Shown here: positions 42,982 through 52,531 of the stretch, in pieces | Layout: each line of letters opens with the position of its first letter | Position numbering within the stretch: the stretch's first letter is position 1 | Source of the DNA: Paenibacillus durus | GTDB taxonomy: Bacteria > Bacillota > Bacilli > Paenibacillales > Paenibacillaceae | DNA: 64,000 bases | Assembly: GCF_000756615.1 (NCBI RefSeq) | Contig: NZ_CP009288.1 | Location: forward strand, 5,642,001-5,706,000 | Direction of reading: 5' to 3' | Notes under the pieces: model-generated | What the model was told of the DNA's origin: nothing | Database searches by the model: none | Seen by the model: the letters and a program-made list of their open reading frames with translations, nothing else | Program-made: the position numbers and the translations under genes

Positions 42982-44040
42982 TCACAGGATCTTAGCATTT
43001 CGTGAAGGAGTTGAGCCTCTTGTGATCAAATTCGCAGACAATGCAAAATGCTGCTGCGGGCCGTTATCTCCGGCAATCCGCTCCAGAATCCGCTCCATCG
43101 CCTTATAGCCGATCTCATAGGTCGGCTGCGCAATGGTTGTAAGTCCAGAACCGACCACGGGCGCCCACTCCGAATCGTCAACTCCGGCAAAGCCGACATC
43201 TTCCGGGATGCGGAGCCCCCGCTTCTGCAGAGCGTTGATCAATTTCAGCTGGGTCACTACGTTGACCGCAAAAATCATGCGGTATTGACCCTGCGTCTCG
43301 GCGATAAACCGGTCCAGCTGTTCGTCGAACTGCCCCTGGATCCGGGGCTCATATTCGTAAATATCGTCGACGCTGGGATGTCCGGCCGCAGCCAGAATCT
43401 GGACAAAGGTTCTAGCCCGCTCAATCCGGGAGCTGACATGCTGAATCGGCTGCGAGAAGAAGCCGATCCGCTCGAACCCCTGGTCAAGAAAATACCCCGT
43501 CGCTTCGGTCATGGCCTTGTCATTATCGGTCCCGACCGTATCGACTTTAAGTCCCGGGATTCTGCGATCGATCAATACGATCGGAATTTGGTCCTCCGAG
43601 AGTTCCCGCAGATTCTCCAGGTTCTGGCAGGTCGGGTGGATGATCAGCCCGTCAACGCGCTGGGCATGCAACATCGAGATATAATTTTTTTCCTTCTCGG
43701 GATCGTTATCCGTATTGCACACAATCATGCTGTACCCCTGCTTGGTGCACACGTCCTCAGCCCCCTTAAGAACGGAGGTTGAGAAGGGGTTGGAGATGTC
43801 GGCGAAAATCATGCCGATGGAATAGCTGCGGTCTTGCCGCAGGCCCCTTGCCAGACGGCTTGGGCGGTAGCGAAGCTCCTTTACACTCTGCTTAATTCTT
43901 TGCAGGGTGGCTTCGGAGATGGATTTATAGTCACCGCTCAAATAGCGGGATATCGTCGTTTTGGAAACCCCCGCCGCTTTGGCCACATCGGCAATCGTCG
44001 CTTTTTGCGGAGGCCTGGAAGGTTGATTTATGGAATCCAT
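42982..44040 (-). CDS. LacI-family transcriptional regulator of the sugar-acid operon
   Basis: 352 residues. The N-terminal helix-turn-helix ATIADVAKAAGVSKTTISRYLSG and hinge RPSRLARGL are followed by a periplasmic-binding-protein-like effector domain (SYSIGMIFADISNPFSTSVLKGAED, VDGLIIHP, VGFAGVDDSEWAPV). It most likely represses the downstream operon through the paired 27-bp repeats and is released by a pathway intermediate such as KDG. It lies on the same strand, 235 bp ahead of the first structural gene. Confidence 0.88.
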   Translation of the reverse strand: MDSINQPSRPPQKATIADVAKAAGVSKTTISRYLSGDYKSISEATLQRIKQSVKELRYRPSRLARGLRQDRSYSIGMIFADISNPFSTSVLKGAEDVCTKQGYSMIVCNTDNDPEKEKNYISMLHAQRVDGLIIHPTCQNLENLRELSEDQIPIVLIDRRIPGLKVDTVGTDNDKAMTEATGYFLDQGFERIGFFSQPIQHVSSRIERARTFVQILAAAGHPSVDDIYEYEPRIQGQFDEQLDRFIAETQGQYRMIFAVNVVTQLKLINALQKRGLRIPEDVGFAGVDDSEWAPVVGSGLTTIAQPTYEIGYKAMERILERIAGDNGPQQHFALSANLITRGSTPSRNAKIL

Positions 44041-44244
44041 GTATTTTCCTCATTCTATAAGAAGTTTTGTGATTCTTAATTATATCACGTCGGGCTGCTC
44101 CCGACCAAAGCCTTGACCGGCCTGTGCAAGCCTGATGAATATTTACAGAAAACAGTGTACTCCCGTATTCTAACAGATGTCAGGGGGACAAAACTTCTTC
44201 TTTAATATATAATTATGAAAATTTATGGAAGGAGAGGGCGGAAT

Positions 44245-44745
44245 TTGATCGAATCAGGAAAAATATGTCTGCGGAGGACGAAAGAGGACGACTTGGCATT
44301 CGTGATTGAGGCCGAGCGGGATCGGCACAACAGCCTTTATGTAGGCCAATGGAACGAGCAAGAACACCGGGACGCACTGCGGGACCCCGATATTTTGCAC
44401 ATCATTATCGAAGATGCGGCGGGGGAGCAAGCGGGATACGTGATCGTAACGGGTCTTACCGATCCCAATCTGTCGATATGCATCAAACGTATAGTTGTGG
44501 TGAAAAAAGGAAGCGGCTACGGCAAAGAGACGCTCCGGCTGCTCAAGGAATGGCTGTTCCGCAGCACATCCGCACACCGCCTGTGGCTGGACGTCAAGAC
44601 GCATAACGCCAAAGCGCACCATATTTACGAGGGGGCGGGCTTCACTCCGGAAGGTACCTTGCGGGAATGCGTGAAGGCCGGCGACAGGTTCGATTCGCTT
44701 CACATCCTGTCGATTCTGCGGACGGAATACGAGGCGGGACGTTAA
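44245..44745 (+). CDS. GNAT-family N-acetyltransferase
   Basis: 166 residues. GNAT fold with the acetyl-CoA motif in IVVVKKGSGYGKETLRLLKEW and the C-terminal block NAKAHHIYEGAGFTPEGTLRE, close to the RimJ/RimL-like branch. Substrate unknown. I chose the TTG at 44245, which follows AAGGAGAGGG, over the ATG at 44215, which has no ribosome site. It is a single gene; 44746-45012 shows nothing recognised apart from a 20-bp repeat at 44947. Confidence 0.8.
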   Translation: MIESGKICLRRTKEDDLAFVIEAERDRHNSLYVGQWNEQEHRDALRDPDILHIIIEDAAGEQAGYVIVTGLTDPNLSICIKRIVVVKKGSGYGKETLRLLKEWLFRSTSAHRLWLDVKTHNAKAHHIYEGAGFTPEGTLRECVKAGDRFDSLHILSILRTEYEAGR

Positions 44746-44946
44746 CGCGAGCAGGAGCCCGCGCCTAAGCCGATCCTCCGTACGCTGCCGCGCAGCATAG
44801 CGGGTGACCGAAGCCAAGGCCCCGCTCGGCATGACTTTATCCGAAAGAGTATGTTGTCAGCAGAAATAAGTATTAGACTGTCCCTTGAAAATGAAACAGC
44901 GACTGTCAAGGACGAGAAAAAGTCCTAGACTTTCGCGGTTTCATTG

Positions 44947-44966
44947 AACTATCGTTCTCCGTTAGC
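44947..44966. repeat. 20-bp direct repeat, copy 1
   Basis: AACTATCGTTCTCCGTTAGC, exactly repeated at 47115-47134. The two copies bracket the decayed PuuD-TnpB-LysR block. Confidence 0.75.
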
Positions 44967-45012
44967 GGAAACAAGTTTAGCTAGCAAAAAAGTATTTTAT
45001 AGCTTGAACTCC

Positions 45013-45731
45013 TTACTTCTCACATGATTTTACAAATTCCTCAAATAATCTAAAGTTATAATCATCCAATTTGTAGTTGAATTCCGGATGCCACTGAACA
45101 GCTAAGATAAATTTTTTTGCGGCATAATAACAGCTTCTATTAGTCCATCTTCAGCTTTCGCAACGGAAATTAGTTGATCTGACAGCTCCTTAATCCCTTG
45201 ATGATGGTAGCTATTGACTTTAAAGTTTTCCGTTTCAATAATTCGGTAAAGCGGATTACCTTTTTCTATGTAAACATTGTGAACTGGTACAGAATATGGG
45301 GGTGCTTGTTTATGTTCAATTTTATTTCCAGACTTGAATTGGGTCGGAAGATCTTGATATAGAGTTCCGCCCAGCAAAGCGTTAAACAACTGTATCCCAC
45401 GGCAGATCCCAAATGCTGGTTTATCCAAATCTACAACTTGTTTAAATAAAGCTGTCTCCATATCATCCCGCTCATTACACAATTCCCCGCAAACATCTTC
45501 TACGTTCTCACCGTAAATTTCGGGATTAACGTCATGTCCACCTGTAAAGAGAAACCCATCAAACATATTTGCTATTTTTGTAATGATCTCTATATCCGAG
45601 GTTAACGGCAATATGAACGGAATTCCACCAGCAGCTTCAATCCCTTTCATATATCCTGGCAGCATCCAATAGCTTTCTTTGTCCCTATCATACAAAGGCA
45701 ATACTCCTACTACCGAAGAGAAGTTTACCAA
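45013..45731 (-). pseudogene. PuuD-like gamma-glutamyl-GABA hydrolase, truncated and frameshifted
   Basis: Class I glutamine amidotransferase-type hydrolase (peptidase C26). VGVLPLYDRDKES opens the domain, the nucleophile Cys is in KPAFGICRGIQLFNALLGG, and DGLIEAVIMPQ leads to the end. The frame stops at KNLS after a run of seven A near 45117. Adding one A restores QKKFILAVQWHPEF, with the catalytic His, and a normal end at 45013. The 5' end is also replaced: the apparent TTG start at 45731 lies in the end of an IS605-type element, so the native start is gone. With both lesions, activity is unlikely, although a sequencing error in the A-run cannot be excluded. Confidence 0.82.
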
Positions 45732-45738
45732 GCGAACC

Positions 45739-45753
45739 CTGCCGTTCCGGCAG
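45739..45753 (-). other. IS605-type right-end hairpin / putative omega-RNA 3' stem
   Basis: CTGCCGTTCCGGCAG is a compact palindrome 12 bp after the TnpB stop and just before the junction with the PuuD-like gene. IS200/IS605 elements carry such subterminal hairpins, and the TnpB guide RNA (omega RNA) normally ends here. Confidence 0.5.
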
Positions 45754-45764
45754 TTATGTAAGAT

Positions 45765-46669
45765 CTACACTTGTAGCAGTCTTTGGCCTTCGGCCATGAT
45801 GTTAAGGCTGGCATTTAAGTCCCGGTCATGGCGAGTTCCACACCCCGGGCATGTCATTCACGCACGTTCAAATTCTTGACCTCTGGGTTCCGGTACCCAC
45901 AGCAAGAACATAATTGGGAAGAGGCAAAGGTACGGCCTACGGAGACCAGCACCCTCCCATACCATGCACATTTATATTCCAGCATCTTGTGAAACAGGGA
46001 CCAGGAGGCTTCGCTAATCGCTTTGGACAACTTCCTATTTTTTAGCATACTCCGGACGGGTAGGTCTTCGATTGCAATCATGTCGTGGTTTTTGACAATA
46101 TGCGTGGAGATTTTATCCAGGTAATCTTTCCTTGCATTGCTGATGTCTTCATGTATCCGAGCTACTTTGATCCGCTGTTTGTTCCAGTTCGAGCCGCCCT
46201 TCATCCGGCGTGAGAGCTTGCGCTGGGCTTTGACTAGTTTATTCTCCAAGGTGCGAAAGAATTTGGGATTGTCAAATACTTCACCATTTGACAAAACCGC
46301 AAAATCCTTGAGTCCGACATCGATGCCGACCTCGGAATGGGCCCTGGGCAGCGCATCCACTTCCGTTTCCGCAAGCACGGATACAAAGTATTTTCCCGAA
46401 GGATTGCGACGAATGGTCGCATGGATGATGCGCCCCATCACTTCACGGCTTTTGGCAAACTTCACCCACCCCAGTTTAGGGAGCTTGATGCGACTGTCTA
46501 CAATACTCACTTCCGGACATTGGCTTTTCCCTTGGATTTGTGTAGTGTAGGATTGTACCGGATTCTTCTTGCTTTTAAAACAGGGAGCATTGTTTAATTT
46601 TCTGAAAAATTGTTCATACGCATCTGCGAGGTGTTTGAGAGCCGATTGCAAAGCCGTGCTGATTTGCAT
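45765..46669 (-). pseudogene. TnpB (IS605/IS1341-type) with lost N terminus and C-terminal frameshift
   Basis: The RuvC-like nuclease is recognisable: SEVGIDVGLKDFAVL (first Asp), MIAIEDLPVRSM (Glu), the zinc-finger half CSCCGYRNPEVKNLNV, then a stop at 45854. A shifted frame continues CPGCGTRHDRDLNASLNI, giving the second CxxC and third catalytic Asp, and ends at LLQV (45765). One base is missing in the TGACATGC stretch. The first 70-80 residues are absent; the frame begins inside QISTALQSALKHLADAYEQFFR and abuts a LysR fragment. No TnpA is present, so this is a dead IS1341-like element. Confidence 0.85.
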
Positions 46670-46676
46670 GCTTGAA

Positions 46677-46826
46677 TCAGGGGAAATTGATTTTGAAGAA
46701 GAGTTTCAAATTGTTGTTCCTAGAGGACATCCATTAACGGTGAAAGAATCGGTTACGATTCGTGATTGTCTAAAGTACCCGCAAGTTTTGCCGCCAAAAG
46801 AAAGCCGTCTGTATCATATTTATTAG
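46677..46826 (+). pseudogene. Fragment of a LysR-family substrate-binding domain
   Basis: About 45 codons reading EEEFQIVVPRGHPLTVKESV and then PQVLPPKESRLYHIY, typical of the effector domain of LysR regulators. The DNA-binding domain and the rest are missing, and the left side is cut by the TnpB remnant. The interval 46827-47202 holds no gene. Confidence 0.55.
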
Positions 46827-47114
46827 GTTTAAGGAAAAGGAGTTGATCAGATTGTCATAAAGGTATAACTTCAAATTATACCCTTATTTGATCTGTTTAT
46901 TGAATTATCCTGCCCGTTAGCCATACATGCAGCGCCAGAGAGCGCGCTGCACCACAGAGTATGAAAATTAATCCGTTCTTTCATGGTAGTTTAATACCCT
47001 CGCCAGTCTATTACTTTATTTTCTCAGTTTATCAAGAGCTAAATATAAGAAAATCAGATAAAATAAAGAGTTCTACATATTGTACATGACTAATATGTGG
47101 AACCCTTTATGTTT

Positions 47115-47134
47115 AACTATCGTTCTCCGTTAGC
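47115..47134. repeat. 20-bp direct repeat, copy 2
   Basis: Identical to 44947-44966. Confidence 0.75.
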
Positions 47135-47202
47135 TGAACAAGGGGATTTTTTAATTATAATCAGTTTCCATACAAAAGTAGGAAATCTGCGCTTTTTTGG
47201 GG

Positions 47203-48387
47203 TTATGCGGTCATCTTTTTTTCAACTTTTCGAGCTAGTTTTAAAGCACCTTGATCAATATATTTCATATAGTAATGCGACAAAATAAATAAGGGCACCA
47301 TGGAAACCAGAAACGTAATTGCATAGGCAAGATTATATCTAAAATGATGAATCACTTTACTAAACAGGAACGCGGAGAACGTATTTAGGAAAGTGAAATG
47401 AATGAGGTAAAGAGAAAATGAAATTTGTCCTAAATAAGCAAACGGTTTCCATCCAAACACATGCTGCAGCACTTTTAAACGAAGCAGAGCAAACAAAATC
47501 ATAACAGAACCTAGGGTTCGTGCAAGAAGTCGTGGTTCGATGTCAAATTGAATCCATTCATTGATATTTTTTGTCCACACTTCTATGGGTTCGTACATAG
47601 TCCCCATTAATGGAGTATAAGGCGCCGAACCTAAGTAAATCCCCATTAAAAGCACAAGTACTGCCGTTATTTTACTTTGGACCCATTTGTGCTTGAGTAA
47701 ATCGGCGAGCAGCATTCCCCACAAAAAAGCGACAAAATAGGTTTGAATAAAAGAAATAGATAAGACCACATACACAATCCATCTTTTTTTCACTCGTCCA
47801 AATAAAGCAAGAAGACCGAAAATTAAAAAAGAACCTAATAGCTCATAGCTCATTGTCCAAAGGACTGGATTGTAAGGATGTGCTTTAAAACGGAAAAACG
47901 GATCAAAAATAGCAGCCTTGATAACGGTATATACATTAGTATCTAAAGCGTAGTAGTTCTTTTTCATATCCGTCCAAGTTGTTCCCCATATTTCTTGGAG
48001 ATGAAAGGCATTCGTAATAATTGCTAGATACACAAGCAATACGGATACCGCTGCCGGCACGGCAAGCCGAATGTACCTTCGTAGGGCGCTGGAATGCAAC
48101 AATTTTTGAAAGGTCTCACTATCGAGCTCTTTTTCAAACATTTTGACACTGAGCACATAACCACTTAGCACAAAAAACAAACAAACGGCAAATTGTCCAT
48201 TATAAAATAAATTAATTGGAGAATGTCCGTACCAGATATCCCATTCAAAATGAGCTTGTTGCGGTCTTCCATTTAACGCAGCTGGATAAAATACTTGTAT
48301 GTAGTGCGAAATAACCACGGCAAATGCCGCGAGTCCCCTAATGCCATCCAAATAGAATAACTTTTTTTCGGATGTCTCTTTATTCAT
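47203..48387 (-). CDS. Acyltransferase 3 family membrane protein (OafA/YrhL-like)
   Basis: 394 residues with about ten membrane helices. The family signature FYLDGIRGLAAFAVVISHYIQVFYP carries the conserved His near the N terminus; NGQFAVCLFFVLSGYVLS and RYIRLAVPAAVSVLL follow. Such enzymes O-acetylate cell-surface sugars or peptidoglycan. Start: GAGG lies 5 nt before the ATG at 48387 (MNKETSEKKLF); the longer frame to 48429 has no site. The gene is AT-rich relative to the 16-44 kb region. No polysaccharide genes lie alongside. Confidence 0.85.
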   Translation of the reverse strand: MNKETSEKKLFYLDGIRGLAAFAVVISHYIQVFYPAALNGRPQQAHFEWDIWYGHSPINLFYNGQFAVCLFFVLSGYVLSVKMFEKELDSETFQKLLHSSALRRYIRLAVPAAVSVLLVYLAIITNAFHLQEIWGTTWTDMKKNYYALDTNVYTVIKAAIFDPFFRFKAHPYNPVLWTMSYELLGSFLIFGLLALFGRVKKRWIVYVVLSISFIQTYFVAFLWGMLLADLLKHKWVQSKITAVLVLLMGIYLGSAPYTPLMGTMYEPIEVWTKNINEWIQFDIEPRLLARTLGSVMILFALLRLKVLQHVFGWKPFAYLGQISFSLYLIHFTFLNTFSAFLFSKVIHHFRYNLAYAITFLVSMVPLFILSHYYMKYIDQGALKLARKVEKKMTA

Positions 48388-48469
48388 TTTTTCCTCTTCT
48401 TTCATAAATAAAACTATTTTAACATGCAACGCTGCGCGATTAAACGCACATCGAGAACCATTTTTTTCC

Positions 48470-48790
48470 TTTTAATTAATATTCTTATTCGTCGTTTTCC
48501 CTCATTTACATGGTGTAGGAATCCCTTATATGGACTATGTCCTCCTCTATATACCTGTCTTATCAGTTTATCTACCATATCGTGTTGGATCTCTTGATTA
48601 CGGTAAAAGTAATCATATAAGTTTGTTACCAGCGTAATTATGAGATTCACTGATTTTTCTGTTCTTTCGCTTCAACCTCTTGTAATGGAGTAACTTTTCC
48701 ACTTTCAAATGGATTACGCAACCAACCTACAAAGTCCGCCAGATCCTTAACTCCTATTTCTTTAAAAGCTATAGTTTGTCTATCTATTAA
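48470..48790 (-). pseudogene. Fragment of a Tn554-type tyrosine recombinase (TnpA-like)
   Basis: Two frames together read KDLADFVGWLRNPFESGKVT, a stop at 48647, then NLIITLVTNLYDYFYRNQEI and GGHSPYKGFLHHVNEGK. From memory this is the SAM-like N-terminal domain of TnpA-type integrases of Tn554-like elements. The catalytic domain with the R-H-R-Y residues is missing. It marks an old mobile-element insertion upstream of the acyltransferase gene. Confidence 0.65.
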
Positions 48791-48793
48791 AAC

Positions 48794-48844
48794 AAAAAAT
48801 AGAGGATATTAGCTCATATAATGAACTAACTATCCTCTATTTAC
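48794..48844. terminator. Intrinsic terminator after the transglutaminase-like gene
   Basis: AATAGAGGATA pairs with TATCCTCTATT around a 22-nt loop. On the minus strand it is followed by TTTTTTG. It closes the gene ending at 48960. Confidence 0.85.
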
Positions 48845-48959
48845 GATACTCTAATTAACCCGGCTTAACACTTTATTTTCTCAGTCTACAACTTTAGACA
48901 TATACCGCGCTGAAATCCGCACTCTGCCCTTCCGGCTGCTCCGGCCTTTAGTCCCCGGG

Positions 48960-49808
48960 TTACTCCAGCAGCGTCACGGACACGCCGACTTCAAGCGTGC
49001 TGCTGCCCCCGCGGTACACGCCCTGCAGCGGGCTGACATCGGCATAATCGCGCCCTGTTCCAACACGAATGTGATTGTCCAGCGCCTCCACATTGTTGGT
49101 CGGGTCAAGGCCGACCCAGCCGATGCCAGGTACCATCACCTCGACCCAGGCATGAGTAGCCGCATCGCCCTTAAGGGCGGAATCTTCGCCGACGTACAAA
49201 TACCCGCTTACATACCGGGCCGGGATGCGGCACGCGCGCAGGATGCCGATCATGACATGGGCCAGATCCTGACACACCCCTTTTTTCAGCTCAAAAGCCT
49301 GCCGGGCCAGCGTATCCACGCTTGTCACCTCTCCGCAATAGGTGAACGTTTCGTATACATACCTCATGACCCGTAAAGCGTACTGAACGGGATTGTCCAT
49401 CTCGCCCAGCCCGCGCTTCACTTCTGACAACTGCTCCGGGTGCAGAAGAGTATAGTCGGTCTCGTTCAGATAGGACAGATAATGCTGCCGGAATTGCTGA
49501 GAATGAAAAATATCCTGCATCCGTTTCAAATACCGGATTTCATGAATAAAGGAACCTCGCTGAATGCTCACGACCGACGTGGTCTTCACTTCCAGCAGAT
49601 TATGCTTCTCGGGTATAAAAAAAGTCTCCACCTGATTGCCCCACAAATCGGTGTATTCTTTGGTCAGGGAAGCCGGCGTAATCTCCGCCCGGTACATTAG
49701 CAACCGCTGTACTTCGTCCGTCAAAGGTTTAAGCCGGATCGTATTCAGGCTTTGATCGACCTGCGTTTCATACTTGAACGTATTCGTATGCATAATTTCA
49801 TAGTTCAT
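48960..49808 (-). CDS. Transglutaminase-like cysteine protease-fold protein
   Basis: 282 residues. A bacterial transglutaminase N-terminal domain (MNYEIMHTNTFKYETQVDQSLNTIRLKPL) is followed by the transglutaminase core with the triad visible: Cys in KKGVCQDLAHVMIG, His in ATHAWVEVMVPG, Asp in GWVGLDPTNN. Members cross-link or hydrolyse peptides; this short cytoplasmic type is usually of unknown role. AAGGAG lies 12 nt before the ATG, a long spacing. No circularly related partner genes are beside it. Confidence 0.87.
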   Translation of the reverse strand: MNYEIMHTNTFKYETQVDQSLNTIRLKPLTDEVQRLLMYRAEITPASLTKEYTDLWGNQVETFFIPEKHNLLEVKTTSVVSIQRGSFIHEIRYLKRMQDIFHSQQFRQHYLSYLNETDYTLLHPEQLSEVKRGLGEMDNPVQYALRVMRYVYETFTYCGEVTSVDTLARQAFELKKGVCQDLAHVMIGILRACRIPARYVSGYLYVGEDSALKGDAATHAWVEVMVPGIGWVGLDPTNNVEALDNHIRVGTGRDYADVSPLQGVYRGGSSTLEVGVSVTLLE

Positions 49809-49972
49809 CGAACCTGCGTCTCCTTTTGGGCATTCTGTTGTACATTACCCATAGACGCGCGGCTTGCAAACGCCCATAGAAGACTGTACGCCACTATTTT
49901 CCCCTAACTTTGAGGAAATAGCCATGGACGGATACGGCAGCCGAAGTCCGCGTGCTGTGCGGGTCTTTTTGT

Positions 49973-51514
49973 TTAAAGTATCGTAAATTTATTAGAAGTC
50001 CTTAGTTTTAGGTACTCTAAATGTACATGTCCATCTGCCCATAGTCTCAATCCATCTGAAGACAAATCATTTAATACTAAATTACTCAGCACGTATTCCC
50101 CGTCATTGATAAATACTTCGACGGCACCCCTGTCTACTAATATATCCAACTTAATTTTCCCGTCTTTCGGCTTTACGATCACTCTTTGTGGTCTCTTGAA
50201 CTCCTCAACATCAATCTTTATCCTTGAATTTTCCCTATTAAACACAAATTCATTTATTGATTTATCATATGTCAAATCTGCATGCTGCCCATCCCCATCT
50301 CTAACAGAAAACCCAAACTTTCCTTCCGTTAAATCTCCGACATCTATTTGGGCCTCAATTGAATAAGAAAGTCCATGAAAATCTTTAAAAATATTCTCTT
50401 GACCCGTGTATATATCTTCCTCTTTTATATCCAATATTGTGGGAAAACTATCCAGAAGATTCCATACTGGTTTTTGCACCAGCTTTAATCCTTCTGTTGT
50501 TGTTTTTAGCCGCATTTCTCTTACGATACTCGTATTTCCATTAAACGTATCCCACGGGAGCTTGCGAGCGTAATTCCAATTATTCATCCACGAAATAAAG
50601 TACCTGTAGTTCCCATTTGTATACGGAGCATCCCAAGTAACCCCTGTATAGGAGTCTGCGCCCCGTTCCAGCCATTTGACAGGAGTTTCAGCGTGAAACT
50701 CCCTTCCATCAAAGTCCCCTACAAAGTAACTGGAACCTGTGGTAACACCATAATTAAACCCATTTCCCCCTACCATCAAGACCCATTTTTTAGTGTCGCT
50801 ATTATCATCTACGTTCAATTGAAAAAGATCAGGACATTCAACAATTCCAATATCCTGTCTGACAAAAGAAGAAGCATACTCCCAGTCTTTTAAGTTAGAA
50901 GATGTATAAATCCCTACTTTATCTCTTTCTGCTAATAGCATGACCCACTTTTTTGTTGGTTCATGCCAAATGATTTTGGGATCTCTAAAATCGGCACTTC
51001 CTGTTGGGTTATGCTGGACGATATTATAATGTTTAAAGGAATTTCCGCCATCTGTACTATACCAAAGGTGAGTAGATTGTCCTTCAAATGGCATCGTTAC
51101 TAACGCAATTACAGCATTGTTACCAAACCCTGCTGTGTTATTTTCATCGATAACCGTACTGCCCGTCCAAGGGTCTCCATACGGAGTTTTATATTTTTCT
51201 ATAGCGACTGGTTTTCTCTCCCAGTGAACTAAATCCGTAGACACCGCATGAGCCCACTCCGTACCATTTCCACCCCATGAAAAGTCGTCGTTATAAAGAT
51301 AGTACAGATGGTGTTGACCGTTGATGTATAAAGGTCTTTGGACGTCGTTCATCCACTCTGCTTGAGGAGTAATGTGATACTCCGGACGATTTAATTCACT
51401 ATCCGCAAAGGCTTCTTTCGATCCAACAAATCCAAAAGTAAATAATAATCCAACAAGGACTGCGTATAGTACACCTTTTACTTTTTTACTTATAAATTTT
51501 ACGCTCATTCTCAT
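49973..51514 (-). CDS. Secreted GH32 fructan hydrolase (levanase-like)
   Basis: 513 residues. A signal peptide (GVLYAVLVGLLFTFGFVGSKEAFA) is followed by the five-bladed GH32 propeller. Catalytic residues: nucleophile Asp in QAEWMNDVQRPLYI, stabilising Asp in FRDPKIIW, acid/base Glu in IVECPDLFQL. A C-terminal beta-sandwich ends in DRGAVEVFINDGE. WMNDVQRP and the NGTEWAHAVS block resemble, from memory, B. subtilis LevB (endolevanase) more than invertase. It should hydrolyse levan or other fructans outside the cell. GGAAGGGG lies about 5 nt before the ATG at 51514. No PTS or SacC partner is present. Confidence 0.87.
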   Translation of the reverse strand: MRMSVKFISKKVKGVLYAVLVGLLFTFGFVGSKEAFADSELNRPEYHITPQAEWMNDVQRPLYINGQHHLYYLYNDDFSWGGNGTEWAHAVSTDLVHWERKPVAIEKYKTPYGDPWTGSTVIDENNTAGFGNNAVIALVTMPFEGQSTHLWYSTDGGNSFKHYNIVQHNPTGSADFRDPKIIWHEPTKKWVMLLAERDKVGIYTSSNLKDWEYASSFVRQDIGIVECPDLFQLNVDDNSDTKKWVLMVGGNGFNYGVTTGSSYFVGDFDGREFHAETPVKWLERGADSYTGVTWDAPYTNGNYRYFISWMNNWNYARKLPWDTFNGNTSIVREMRLKTTTEGLKLVQKPVWNLLDSFPTILDIKEEDIYTGQENIFKDFHGLSYSIEAQIDVGDLTEGKFGFSVRDGDGQHADLTYDKSINEFVFNRENSRIKIDVEEFKRPQRVIVKPKDGKIKLDILVDRGAVEVFINDGEYVLSNLVLNDLSSDGLRLWADGHVHLEYLKLRTSNKFTIL

Positions 51515-51659
51515 TCAATCCCCTTCCTCTTACTGTTTTTCATTCCAACTCTTCCCTCATATATTTGATATATCGGAATACGCCAGCTCAAATACAATAT
51601 CTGGATCGACAAATTTCACCAAATTCTTGTATATTTCTTCTAATGGAGATATCCATGGG

Positions 51660-51870
51660 TGCGCGGGATTAGTCGAAAACTGGGTTTTTGTGCGGAAAAT
51701 CCGGAGTAAAACGTGTAGTGGATATGAAGTGAAGCTATGGATATACCGGAGCGAAAGGAAACCGAGGGATCGGGGTGAGCCAGGGGGCCAGAGCGGCTTT
51801 CGCTCGCCCATAATTTGCTGAGGAAACATGCGGTAGGCCAAAATGAAACCGGCCGGCCAAGGATGAATTT
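51660..51870 (+). pseudogene. Second IS1182-family transposase relic
   Basis: Short blocks match the relic at 20.9-21.4 kb: GCGGATATGAAGTGAAGCT-type sequence (about 51719-51737), the YRSERK codons, and GGCTTTCGCTCGCCCATAAT near 51800, but with an internal deletion of about 250 bp. It is beyond function. The minus-strand frame ending at 51557 (SPLEEIYKNLVKFVDPDIV) may be the tail of another truncated gene that I do not recognise. Confidence 0.65.
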
Positions 51871-51937
51871 GATATGCTCCCCATACAGTAGACAGGTGAA
51901 ATAATAAAAACTTGTTACTGTGAGGGGAGCATTTTTC

Positions 51938-52531
51938 ATGCAAAAACCACCATATCAAGTTGCGCAGAAACTCATGATCCTACAAGCAATGGAAAGTGGG
52001 CAGATAAGTATCAGGGCAGCCGCGAAGATCTATGGCATCGGGAGAACAACCTTGGCAGAGTGGCAGCCGCGATATGAGGTGTATGGCTATGCCGGGCTGG
52101 AGACTCGGACCCGTAATCGAAGGTATTCCGCAGAGTTCAAGCTTCAAGCGGTACTGGATTATCTTTCGGGGAGTTTGTCCCAATCCCAAATTATCGATAA
52201 ATACCAAATCGTCAGCCGAACCCAACTTCGCAATTGGGTGAAGACGTATAATGATCATAGCAGCATAAAAATCTATTCAGGTGGAACAAAGGCTATGACC
52301 AAGGGGCGGACGACAACGTGGCAGGAGCGGATAGACATCGTGCTCTATTGCCTTGCACAGCAACACGACTATCAGAAGACAGCGGACCATTTTCAGGTTT
52401 CGTACCAGCAGGTGTACCAATGGGTCAAGAAGTACGAGAGGGGTGGCGAGGATGCGCTCCGGGATGGCCGGGGGGGCGAAAAAAGGAACCCGAAGAGACC
52501 ACCGAAACGGAACACCACAAGCTCGCAATGA
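51938..52531 (+). pseudogene. IS3-family OrfA, frameshifted near its end
   Basis: Two successive helix-turn-helix units: YQVAQKLMILQAMESGQISI with RAAAKIYGIGRTTLAEW, and RYSAEFKLQAVLDYLSGSLS, then a third HTH block DYQKTADHFQVSYQQVYQW. GAGGGGAG lies 8 nt before the ATG at 51938. After DGRGG the frame goes wrong in a stretch of seven G and six A (52470-52485). The expected continuation RKKEPEETTETEHHKLAMKK, a coiled coil, is in another frame. The apparent tail EKRNPKRPPKRNTTSSQ is therefore an artefact of the shift. Confidence 0.75.

Noticed and set aside
45102..45731. Intact PuuD-like gene
   Set aside because: The frame lacks the catalytic His block, which is found in another frame just downstream, and its start lies in an IS end.
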